Shown: positions 55,087-64,000 of the stretch, piece by piece
How positions within the stretch are numbered: position 1 is the first letter of the stretch
How the letters are laid out: every line of letters begins with the position of its first letter
Assembly (NCBI GenBank): GCA_905250025.1
Contig: CAJNOJ010000004.1
Coordinates: 248,001 to 312,000, forward strand
Reading direction: 5' to 3'
Length of the DNA stretch: 64,000 bases
DNA from: Adineta ricciae
Lineage: Eukaryota > Rotifera > Eurotatoria > Adinetida > Adinetidae
Program-made: the position numbers and the translations under genes
The notes under the pieces: generated by a model
Databases searched by the model: none
What the model was told of the DNA's origin: nothing
What the model saw: the letters and a program-made list of their open reading frames with translations, nothing else

Positions 55087-55758
55087 GGTATCCTGATCAA
55101 CGACGATTTGCGAAAATAGAGATAATCGTGCATAACCAAAGAGAATATGAATGCAGATATTGTTATCATTGTTGCCTCTTGTTGATGTGTTTTTTTTCTT
55201 TTCTTTTTATTCTCAGGATGAAAAGAACGAAAATTTTCATTGTCTGACCTTTGCATATGGAGATAGTTGAGAAAAATAACCTTTTCGAAAAACCTTAGAT
55301 GTTCTCACTCAAGACCTTTTGTTTCTTTCTCGATCAATTTTCATTGACATTAAATGAGATAATTCTTTTTTGTAGATTTGACTTCGTACACAAAGAAAAT
55401 GCATGATGTCTTGTTTTTAGTCATGTTTCGCTCGGTATACATTCTTACGATGGTTCCTCGACATGACGTCGTCGAAAGTAAAATACCTCTATTCTGATCA
55501 CATGATATTTAGTACGTGAGATTGCATATGGGATTCTGATTTACAAAGCAATAGAATGCAAATAACAACGTTGTTTATCTCGAGTGAAACCTGTAAAATT
55601 TAATAGTAGTCCCAGAAAAGCTATACGATCGGTAACGGCGTATAAAGTAATTATTAACACGTGGTATGAGTCATTGACCAACAGTTTATTTTTTTATCTT
55701 GCCTTTCTGTCGGAGGGAAAAACAAAGTTATTTTGTGCAAAAAAAACAATCCGATGCA
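55087..55758. other. Intergenic, 672 bp
   Basis: Divergent promoter space between an F-box gene (minus) and the HET-like gene (plus). The short frame at 55584-55787 has no support. Confidence 0.5.
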
Positions 55759-56553
55759 ATGGAGAATTTGTGGAAACGTGTCGCTGAACTATTACAAAAT
55801 AAACATTTTGCTAAATATGCCGTAGATTACGATCGTCGGCCGTTGATTAAACTTACTAATGATCTGAATGGTCCACGGATGCGATTGATACATTGGTCGA
55901 CGCTTGCAGCAGTCCAGAGAATTCCTCACAGTGATGAAAACTTAGCTGTCGATGCTCTAGAAAGTATCGACGCTTATGGTGTACATACGTGCGAAATCTT
56001 CATGGTTAGTCATCGATGGTTACGACCACGTCTTGACTCATCTCAATCCCATCCGGATTCATCGGACAACGTCAAAGCTCATGCGATCAATGAATTTACG
56101 AAATGGCGACAAGAATGGATAAAAAGCCAATACGGTTTTAGTCCTGAAATTTTCTATTGGATTGATTTTTGCTGTATCGATCAGCATGATCTAACAACAG
56201 CTATTCCGCTACTACCGTTGTGGGTGGCATGCTGTGAACGATTCTTACGTATCGAAACTCCTGATTATTTCGAACGAGCTTGGTGTCGATTAGAACCGTT
56301 ACTATCTTATGTATTTCAATTTGCTGATCACCATACGATTATTCATCTAGATTTTAAGTATTCGGAGGACGAATTCGATTCTGGTAAGAAGGTCGAACCG
56401 TTAATTCTTGATCCGTTGGAAGGGCTCACTACAGATGAAGCAGATTTACTACTCATCAAGCCAATCGTCGATTTAACAAAAGAAATTCAGATTGAACAAT
56501 GTCGAAGGAAAGTTGATTTCGGCAAAACAACAATCAAATGTTTTCAATTGTAA
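55759..56553 (+). CDS. HET-like domain protein, intronless
   Basis: 264 aa from ATG 55759 (MENLWKRVAELLQNKHFAKY). The core has the motifs of heterokaryon-incompatibility (HET)-type domains and their protist/plant relatives: IFMVSHRWLRPRL, EFTKWRQEWIKSQYGF, EIFYWIDFCCIDQHDL, LPLWVACCERFLRIETPDYF, ERAWCRLEPLLS. HET domains are distant relatives of TIR domains and drive self/non-self responses in fungi. Function in a rotifer is unknown. No intron, and unlike neighbouring animal genes, so horizontal origin is plausible (inference). Convergent with the monooxygenase gene, 35 bp apart. Confidence 0.6.
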   Translation: MENLWKRVAELLQNKHFAKYAVDYDRRPLIKLTNDLNGPRMRLIHWSTLAAVQRIPHSDENLAVDALESIDAYGVHTCEIFMVSHRWLRPRLDSSQSHPDSSDNVKAHAINEFTKWRQEWIKSQYGFSPEIFYWIDFCCIDQHDLTTAIPLLPLWVACCERFLRIETPDYFERAWCRLEPLLSYVFQFADHHTIIHLDFKYSEDEFDSGKKVEPLILDPLEGLTTDEADLLLIKPIVDLTKEIQIEQCRRKVDFGKTTIKCFQL

Positions 56554-56588
56554 TCGAAGATGAGTTTTGAGTTTATTTTGTAGAAAAA

Positions 56589-58933
56589 TCATTTATGACA
56601 TTCTTCTGCTTTGAAATCTTCGTACGTTGGTAAAGTCGACAGCATCTGATCTTGAAAATATCCGGATTTGCCATAGATAACAAGTCGAGGTGCTCTTTCG
56701 TAAAAGTTCTGCCACTGTTTCGTTGACTCAGAAGTCCAATTTTTAGTTAATAACCAGTCCTTCACCTGCTTATAATCGATTGGTCTATAAACAGTTATTT
56801 TGTCAATTATTTTTACAAAATAAACAATACGAACGATGATGTATTCATAACATCTTGCCAAGCTGAATCATGATTGAGCGTCACACATGCGTATAAGTCA
56901 TTCATACGAGGGTAGTATGTAAACATGTTAACACACATTTCATCTTTGGTACGCTCACCACCCTTGACAATAAAAACAAGTCCAGAAACAAAAGTTTCCA
57001 ATTCAACTTACTAATGTAACATCGTCTTTATTCATTGTATTATAGATACATCGAGTAGCAAACGAATCACCCTAAATAAGGATAAACGCATGATTGAGTT
57101 TTAACAGATTGGATAGGTTTTTCGTTTTACTGGATAAAGCTTGATGGGTTTTGGTAAACGATTTTGAAACTGATAGTTGAAATCATACGATTCAGCGTTG
57201 AAAAGATATTGTACAGCTGTATTGTTTCGAATTATTTTCGTCCAAGTACTTGATCCTAATGATAAATGACGCAATTGATGAAAATATTTTCTCCTTTCAT
57301 ATTTACCTTGTAAATGAGTATGTGGCAAAGCAAAAATGACATTGATACCCGATTTCGGAAAATTCTACTCAACAAATTTCACTTGAATCAAAAGAAAATC
57401 TATAGATACTCACACGAGTTGCTTCCGGTGGACAGAACGAATCGGTAATAAATCGCTCAACCTTTGGTGGGATTGCAAGACCGGATGGTGTTGAACCTAT
57501 TCCAAATGTTAAAAAGCCGAGATCGTATTGACGAAGTTCATTGCCAAGATAAAATCGTATTCCTGAACTATCACGGCGATCTTGAGAGACGGAAAGATAT
57601 AAGTTAACGATTTAATATTTGATATTGTGATCTAACTTGATGATAGCCGAGGATTATCGTAATGCATTTGGATCATATAGTATTTCGTTTCAGAATTTCC
57701 TCCAACAGCATAGCCAGCTTCTTCGGGAAATTCTCTCATCTGAGTGAAACGATCAAAGGAGAAGCATACGTCGATATTCAACTTACGACATCACCACCAA
57801 CAGCCCACACAGTAGCAAAATTCGACGAACACAATCGAATCTCGTCCGGTATACTGTCACAAAGATCATCAGGTAGGTTATTGTCATCGAATGTCGCTGT
57901 TGGGTCACATTCATACAAGTCCAAATGATGAACAAGATCAATATTGTCTGGATCGATTAATATCTTATGCTACAAACATCGAATGCACGACTGCTAAACA
58001 TTTACATTCAAAGATACAACATACAGCAATGGCATGGCGTTTGTGAGGATACTGACTTGGTGCTTTGTAGATTTTACAATGATAAGTCGTGTCATTCGAT
58101 GGTACGATGTACTAAATATGAAATATAGTATTAATAGGAAAAGATTAAGAAAAACAGACGTTATCTGAGCGAAATTCGAATGTATCCAGACCAAGAAATT
58201 TTTCATCAGCAGGTGGATCAGCGTAAGAACGAAGTGGTAACATTCGACTATTTCGTCGGGTACCATGATACATGATATCTACTTCTGGCCGATTGGAATC
58301 GAGATCAACAAGACCATAAGCAAATATCAGAATATTAGTTCCAGACTTCAGCAAAAGAAAACTGTCAAAATACAGAATGCACGAATTTCTTCTCACTTTT
58401 ATTGGTACATCCATCGAATCACAGGTATGAAGTAAACGTTTGAAACGAATCGCTGTCCAGCCATCTTTCTCTTGTCCTTGTAAGACAAACCAGTCTTGAG
58501 TTGTGTTATCTCGCATTGGTCTTGAATTTGCTGTTGAATACCGATCCTATGGAAATCAATTTAAATAAGACAGATAACGTTTTTCTGACCAGCTTACTTG
58601 AAGAAAAACTTTACCGGATGATTCTACCCATCCAATAGCAATATCAGCACCTTTCATACCACCAGCTAAAACCAACGCAATGAGAAAATCTCATATGAAA
58701 ACGTTCTTACCTGGACTGATGCCTAGTGCAATCCAACCTGTACTTTTCATATGTAATTCAAAAGTAATTTCTCGTTCCGCATCATCAACTGTCCACCAAA
58801 GATCAGCAATATCTTTTTGCAATTCAGCAGAATGTTTATACGTAACAAATGGTGCGATAGGGCTGGATAATCCTGTACATTCTTCGAGAATAACCCAGCA
58901 AGCACACAACACTATGATCAAGTTTCCTGACAT
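56589..58933 (-). CDS. MOXD1/dopamine-beta-hydroxylase-like copper monooxygenase
   Basis: About 590 aa over roughly ten exons from ATG 58933. A signal peptide (NLIIVLCACWVILEECTG) is followed by a DOMON domain (DLWWTVDDAEREITFELHMK, GWIALGISPG, GADIAIGWVESSG). The two copper-binding halves of ascorbate-dependent type II monooxygenases come next. CuH ligands: the His pair in DLVHHLDLYEC and the His in KYYMIQMHYDN. CuM ligands: ALPHTHLQG and the Met in TKDEMCVNMFTYYP. All expected ligands are present, so it should be active in hydroxylating an amine or other small substrate in the secretory pathway or outside the cell. Substrate cannot be told; the MOXD1 subgroup is inferred. Confidence 0.85.
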
Positions 58934-59575
58934 GATTGTTTTCTCGTAGATAAATAATCGTTCAACTAAACCATCGATTTTATTTTTTATTATTGCTTTT
59001 TATCCAAATGTTAATACTTCTTGCTTATATTTACGTAAGAATCATAGATGTCTTAGTGATATTTACGATGTAAATTGGCAACATAGAAAGTCGTTAGTGA
59101 CTAGTCAAACTATTTGTTCAGGATTAATCACATGACTCAGCTGAATATCAAGTCCTTTTCCCATAATACTTTCTCTACCTCAACGTATGGTTTATACTTT
59201 AATGGCACGAAAATTGAGTTTTCTTTTTTGAATAAACTTTGCTGCTAATGTTTTTTCGATGTGCTATTCGAACGAGTTTTCGTCAAGCACAACAATTTAC
59301 ATTTAACGTGGGGGTTAATCGATCCTGTGATGCATTGACTTTCATCTTCGCACACACCTAATTAGACCCACTACGTATTTAACCGAGAAACGCTGTACGG
59401 ATAATACTTTCTGACTTTGAATCAAGATTAACTGTCTCGAAATAGAACTAGTTTGCGTAAAAGTCATGGTTGCATGTGATAAGATTATACTGATATAAAT
59501 ATCAATGTTTCAAAACAGAAATTTTTCTCATTCTTTGAACATTGATTGTTCGCTATTGAAACCATTCGCATTGCA
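58934..59575. other. Intergenic, 642 bp
   Basis: Divergent promoter space between the monooxygenase and a GPCR; TATA-like motif at 59494-59499 serves the latter. Confidence 0.5.
59494..59499 (+). promoter_or_regulatory. TATA-like box of the GPCR gene
   Basis: TATAAA about 77 bp upstream of the ATG at 59576. Confidence 0.4.
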
Positions 59576-60638
59576 ATGTCTACGGTAGAATATTTGAATT
59601 TCATCTCGCAACAAGTTCACATTTATTTTGGTCTAACCATCTTGATCTTAGGAGTGATCGGAAATATCCTCAATGTCGTTATCTTTACAACATTGAAAAC
59701 ATTTCGCGAAACAGCCTGTGCACTCTATTTAACAATTGTTTCACTTGTTAATATTTGTCAATTGTTAATTGCATTGCTTATTCGAATACTTAGTGATGGA
59801 TTCAATATGGATATACGAAAACGATCGTCAGTGTGTAAAATTTATATCTTTGTGATTGTTTGGTGTTTACTAACATCAATTAGTGGATTGTGCTTAGCGA
59901 CCATTGATCAATGTATATCAATGACGAGATATCGTCGGCTTAGTAACTTACCCGCCGCACGACGGAATGTTCTGATCATTTGCACTGCATGGAGTCTTTA
60001 TAGTATATGGTTTAATCGTTATTGGGATGTTTCTTCCGGGGATTGTACAATTATCAATCCAAAAATCGTCATATATGCCACGCGATTTCATTTTCCGATA
60101 CTTATAGGTTGTTTACCGATAAGTATAATGGTGACATTTTCGTTATTAGCATATTATCACGCTCGATCTTATATCCGGCAACCGATTAATATTATTTACT
60201 TGAGCCGTGATCGACAATTAACCGCAATGACATTGATTCATGTATTGCTTTTCATAATCACAACGTTACCGTACGTTATTTTTTATATTTATTCATGGTA
60301 TCGAACGGGCCAAGATCCGACGCAAATTGCTCTACATAATCTTCTTTACGCAATTATAATTCTAATCGACTTTGTTGTTTATGGTGTAAGTATCCATTTC
60401 GTTTTATTTTGGATCAAATTTGTCTATTGAATGTTAGGGTTCATTTTACTTGTACTGTTGTGTTTCGGAACGGTTTCGAAAACAATTTATTTATGTATTA
60501 GCTAAGCTCTGTATCAATCCATGCCAACAATGGACTCATACACAAGTAGTACCAAGAATGGAAGTGCTTCTTGACGGACATCATGCACGGACGAGAACAA
60601 TTCATGAAGCTATTTCGATGCCGTGTAGAACAGTGTAA
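59576..60638 (+). CDS. Rhodopsin-like GPCR (lineage-specific)
   Basis: Exons 59576-60385 and 60438-60638 give 336 aa. TM1 has ILILGVIGNILNVVIF and TM2 VSLVNICQLLIALL. The cysteine before TM3 (SSVCKIYIF) pairs with GDCTIINPK in loop 2. The DRY site is ATIDQCISM. TM6 carries HVLLFIITTLPYVIFYIYSW. The 52-nt intron is in TM7 after DFVVYG, continuing GSFYLYCCVSERFRKQF, at the same place and phase as in the receptor at 40747-41809; the two are the closest pair here. Ligand unknown. Confidence 0.8.
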
Positions 60639-61313
60639 TAATCAAAATTCAGTGTCGTGCGTAATCGTCGATGTATTCGGAATTGTTTTGTATTTGTATG
60701 GAATTGGTGTTATTGTGCTAAACTTTTTGTATCACAATTGTTCGTATGTAAACTCAATCAAGCTTTTCTTTTCTTTTTTTATTAAAGTACACCTGGTTCA
60801 TTTATGATTTTTCTCTCTGTTGAGATTCAATGTTTCTGAGCTTTGCGTGTTAATAAATCTTATCGTTGAATAGTGAGTCAATATCGAGGAATTTTCACAC
60901 GCAATGATTCTCTTCGCATAGTACTGCATACTGTAAAATATACGAACATGTCATGTCTTAATGAATGATGCTCGACGTAGAGAATCAGAAGTAGAGTAGT
61001 AGGAGTGTTGTGCAAGAAAAAGTAATGCAAAAAGCACATAGAATAGATAAGCAGTGCATATATTTGCCATGTGACCAAAGAACAAATGACGTCTGAATGA
61101 GTTGAAAAGGAGACAAGATCAACGTAATTATCGAGGATTAATTGAAGTTTTAGTTACAAATACTCAGCAATACGATGACATATGATTCCACTTCATTGAC
61201 ATATTGAAAGTCTATCGAGATGTTTTCGTCACATTCATTTTCATTTTAAATTCAACGATGTACAAAAATGAATCTATATCGAATCTATCCACTTCTAGGG
61301 TATAGAGAATACA
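60639..61313. other. Intergenic, 675 bp
   Basis: Includes the 3' flank of the GPCR and the 5' flank of the first tRNA gene. AT-rich; no gene seen. Confidence 0.5.
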
Positions 61314-61393
61314 GGCAGCGTGGCCGAGCGGTCTAAGGCGCCGGTTTAAGGCACCGGTCCGAAAGGGCGTGAGTTCGAATCTCACCGCTGTCA
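61314..61393 (+). tRNA. tRNA-Leu (AAG), copy 1
   Basis: 80-nt class II tRNA. Acceptor GGCAGCG pairs with CGCTGTC, discriminator A. The anticodon arm CCGGT/ACCGG encloses loop TTAAGGC, so the anticodon is AAG (Leu, CUU). The long variable arm TCCGAAAGGGC and T arm GTGAG-TTCGAAT-CTCAC are typical. Internal A box (TGGCCGAGCGG) and B box (GAGTTCGAATC) present; a Pol III T-run follows at 61398-61402. Confidence 0.95.
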
Positions 61394-61464
61394 CTACTTT
61401 TTAAAATTAATCAGCCGTATGGATAATTCGGATTCTTACGAACTTCATCTATGGAATGTGATCA

Positions 61465-61544
61465 GGCAGCGTGGCCGAGCGGTCTAAGGCGCCGGTTTAA
61501 GGCACCGGTCCGAAAGGGCGTGAGTTCGAATCTCACCGCTGTCA
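61465..61544 (+). tRNA. tRNA-Leu (AAG), copy 2
   Basis: Identical to copy 1 over all 80 nt, 151 bp downstream. T-run terminator at 61549-61554. Confidence 0.95.
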
Positions 61545-61635
61545 CTACTTTTTTACTGCTGTAGATTATTTGTAACCCTATTGTATTCGATGGATAAACC
61601 ATTTCGAATCTGTTTCAAAGACTGGATTAAGAACA

Positions 61636-61715
61636 GGCAGCGTGGCCGAGCGGTCTAAGGCGCCGGTTTAAGGCACCGGTCCGAAAGGGCGTGAGTTCGA
61701 ATCTCACCGCTGTCA
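61636..61715 (+). tRNA. tRNA-Leu (AAG), copy 3
   Basis: Identical to copies 1 and 2 over all 80 nt, 171 bp after copy 2. T-run terminator at 61720-61725. Confidence 0.95.
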
Positions 61716-61962
61716 CTACTTTTTTATGAATATTATAAAAATACACATGATCATCGGTATCTGACATAATTTTGTGTCTAAAGAATAAGTCATAGTACAA
61801 AACGTAATGATCAAGTCAAAATTATTCTTCATTATTCATTTTTGTTGCTCTTCGCTTATTTTATTACACATTCTTTCCGAAATGAATCATCCGACTGAAA
61901 AAGAAAAATAGTAATAACAACGTGTCAAAGGATAAGCAAAGTAAGACACAACACAACCAAAC

Positions 61963-62937
61963 ATGAGTGATTCTGCATGTTTCGAATCTTGTCCGAATGA
62001 AATTTTTCATGAAATCTTCGATTATTTTTCACTCCATGGCCTCTACTATTCTTTTCACGGACTCAACCAACGTATAAACCATTCACTACAATCAATCAAT
62101 CGTCGTGAACTTCGATTACGATCAACTGATGACGAACCAGAACTACGGCTGGCTCGCTTCTTTTCACCAACCATCAATGTCCTAACCATTTATGACGATT
62201 TCGCTATAAATTTAAACCAACACCCAAAATTAGATTCGCTAACATATGCCTATGCAACTACCGAACAAATTGAACATTTCATTCGGATGAAGTCTCTACA
62301 CCAACGTTTAAAATACTTGAATATCACATCTGACGAGTTAACTTTATTCATGAAATATCTTTTTTCCAATAAATTCTTATCGCTTCGATCGTGTACCATA
62401 CGCAATATCGATTCAATGACGAAATCTCCATGGCGGATATCACCGTCTTTATCTTCAATAATTACATGTGATCAGAAGAATCTCCTGCCATGCATACTTC
62501 AATCTTGTCCAAAACTAGAACGTCTTTCAATAGCTATTCATCGCTATTCGACGACTGATTCAACCTTATTCGTTTCCAGTCAATGTCTGACTCATCTTTC
62601 TATTGAAATTATTCAACCAGCATGGACAACCATAGCCATCAAACGCCTATGTTCATCCATTCACTTACCAAATCTGACTTTCTTCCGTATTTGTTCTCAC
62701 GAGTCATCTGCCAATCACTTCGATTTCGCTCAATTGATTCCAGTTTTTCAAAATAAATTGCCTCGATTGCAACAGTTTCAATGCGATATTCTTTTCGCGA
62801 AAGAGGCCCAAATAGCGGACATAAAATCCATACGAAATCTACATCCGTCGTTATTTAAACTTCTCGAACTCGATTGTCAAATCGATGGTGTTCGAAGGAT
62901 CTATACGAATTGTGAAAGTGAGTCATTAATCGAATAA
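61963..62937 (+). CDS. F-box protein, short type
   Basis: Single exon, 324 aa. N-terminal F-box SCPNEIFHEIFDYFSLHGLY, then irregular leucine-rich sequence (LKYLNITSDELTLFMKYLFS, SCPKLERLSIAIHRYST, CLTHLSIEIIQP). A distant relative of the two F-box genes at 51.3-55.1 kb, about half their length and lacking their FWIEERRWF block. Presumed SCF substrate receptor; target unknown. Confidence 0.7.
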   Translation: MSDSACFESCPNEIFHEIFDYFSLHGLYYSFHGLNQRINHSLQSINRRELRLRSTDDEPELRLARFFSPTINVLTIYDDFAINLNQHPKLDSLTYAYATTEQIEHFIRMKSLHQRLKYLNITSDELTLFMKYLFSNKFLSLRSCTIRNIDSMTKSPWRISPSLSSIITCDQKNLLPCILQSCPKLERLSIAIHRYSTTDSTLFVSSQCLTHLSIEIIQPAWTTIAIKRLCSSIHLPNLTFFRICSHESSANHFDFAQLIPVFQNKLPRLQQFQCDILFAKEAQIADIKSIRNLHPSLFKLLELDCQIDGVRRIYTNCESESLIE

Positions 62938-63117
62938 AACCATCTTGTCATGCAAGAAATTAGTCGTTTCTTTCTCTATGAATAAAGTGATAAGAAAGTA
63001 AAGATATGACGACTTTCCGTGCATTTGCTGATGCTTGTTTTTTCTGTCGCAAAAGAATGATAAAACAAAAAGGGCGAACACTCTGTTGTTACATCAAAGA
63101 CATAGTTTGTCAGAGTT

Positions 63118-64000
63118 ATGTCTGCCGAAGAGGATGTTGTAAGTAACAGTGTCACGATTCATAAGCATTTGCAACGATTGAAAACTGAAGTGAAAGAATT
63201 GTTTACTTTACGTCCCAAAGAATGGCTTAGTGCATTTCGTCCTAATCCACAATATCCACTATTCGTTCGTGGTGATATTGATGGTTTCGTAGCATTCTTC
63301 ATCAATAGTTTATCTACATTGCTAGCTGTTATATTGAGTCTCCAACCGATTCTCGGCAATGATATTGTCTATGGAAAAATTGTACCTGGGTAAGTAGGTA
63401 ATTATGTGTGTAGATCAAATTCAGATGGCTATCAATTGTTTAGAACCGCTGTAGCTATGTTATGGGGTAATTTTTACTATGTCTACATGGCTCGAAAACT
63501 TGCCTATAAGGAAAAGCGCGGAGATGTCTGTGCAATGCCATATGGTGTATGTACACCAGGTGCATTTGCTTTTATTTACGTCATTATTGCGCCGACCTAC
63601 TACGGATGCATAGGTACACATGAAAAACGTTATTGTCAAGAATTAGCTTGGTACGTGGCGCTAGCCAGTAATTTCATTACTGGTGTAGTTCTTATTCTAC
63701 TTTGTATCTTTGGAGAATTTATTCGAAGAAACACGCCTAGTGTAGCTTTGTTATCATCGATATCCGGTCTTGGATTTGTTATATTGGCTCTGAATGAATA
63801 CTTACCTATTACAGAAACGCCGATCGTTGCCTTTCTACCGTTTTTTATTGTTATGCTAGGGTATTTCGGTGGAGGTAAATGCAATTGTTTTTGCGTAGAA
63901 AATTTCATCCGAATCTCTTTTCTAGCTGGTTATGGCCCAGTTCCAATTACGTTGGTTGCTTTATTAACAGGTACCGCACTTGGCTGGATAACTTCTGTTA
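63118..64000 (+). CDS. NCS2-like (xanthine/uracil/adenine permease-type) transporter, 5' part
   Basis: Begins at ATG 63118 (MSAEEDVVSNSVTIHKHLQR) and runs off the window. Introns at about 63391-63443 and 63876-63925 join KIVPG to TAVAMLWGNFYYVYMARKLA and FGGA to GYGPVPITLVALLTG. Several hydrophobic helices and the motif VCAMPYGVCTPGAFAFIYVI, resembling the LPYGINTP-type motif of bacterial and algal NCS2-like permeases, are visible. Substrate unknown (nucleobase suggested only by family). The family is unusual in animals as I know it, so foreign origin is possible. The C-terminal half cannot be judged. Confidence 0.55.

Overview
The window looks like nuclear DNA of a bdelloid rotifer (Adineta/Rotaria type). 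This is inferred from four things: AT-rich sequence, very short introns (mostly 45-60 nt, GT-AG), dense genes on both strands, and the mix of families. That mix combines animal genes (KMT2C/D-like PHD/HMG protein, Kv channel, ELOVL, MOXD1-type monooxygenase, rhodopsin-like GPCRs, Ly6 proteins) with genes that look bacterial or fungal and often lack introns. No transposon, CRISPR array or rRNA was seen. Three nearly identical tRNA-Leu(AAG) genes lie at 61.3-61.7 kb.

Layout. 0-1.4 kb: 3' part of a POT/SLC15 peptide transporter. 1.6-7.1 kb: an ADP-ribosylation pair in convergent orientation, a CCCH/macro/WWE/PARP-like gene and an ART-LRR fusion, both with eroded catalytic motifs. 8.4-9.6 kb: zinc alcohol dehydrogenase. 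10.8-14.2 kb: tandem C2-domain paralogues sharing a 181-bp identical stretch. 14.8-16.8 kb: Kv channel with a GVGYG filter. 17.4-18.4 kb: GPCR. 19.2-25.9 kb: small secreted and Ly6 genes, a 3-ketosphinganine reductase, a GH19 chitinase and an intronless saccharopine-dehydrogenase-like/DUF4166 gene. 26.5-35.9 kb: a large KMT2C/D-type gene holding only the N-terminal (Lpt/Cmi-like) half, with no FYRN/FYRC/SET part. 36.4-40.6 kb: small secreted proteins and an NHL-propeller protein. 40.7-48.7 kb: two GPCRs flanking an ELOVL elongase, a second ART-LRR gene and an LRR-only sibling. 49.2-51.2 kb: three small genes without visible introns (an orphan and two NTF2-fold proteins). 51.3-55.1 kb: two tandem F-box proteins. 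55.8-58.9 kb: a HET-like gene and a MOXD1-like copper monooxygenase. 59.6-60.6 kb: GPCR. 61.3-64 kb: tRNA cluster, third F-box protein and the 5' part of an NCS2-like permease.

There is no operon logic. Recurrent themes are local duplication (C2, F-box, LRR, tRNA, Ly6), lineage-expanded sensor families (GPCR, F-box, LRR, ART) and likely foreign metabolic genes. The strongest leads are the SET-less KMT2 gene, the ART-LRR fusions that have lost the ExE signature, the PARP-like gene with a degraded catalytic triad, the altered Kv filter and the probable gene-conversion tract. Exon borders were read by eye from reading frame and splice signals. They are firm where coordinates are given and approximate elsewhere.
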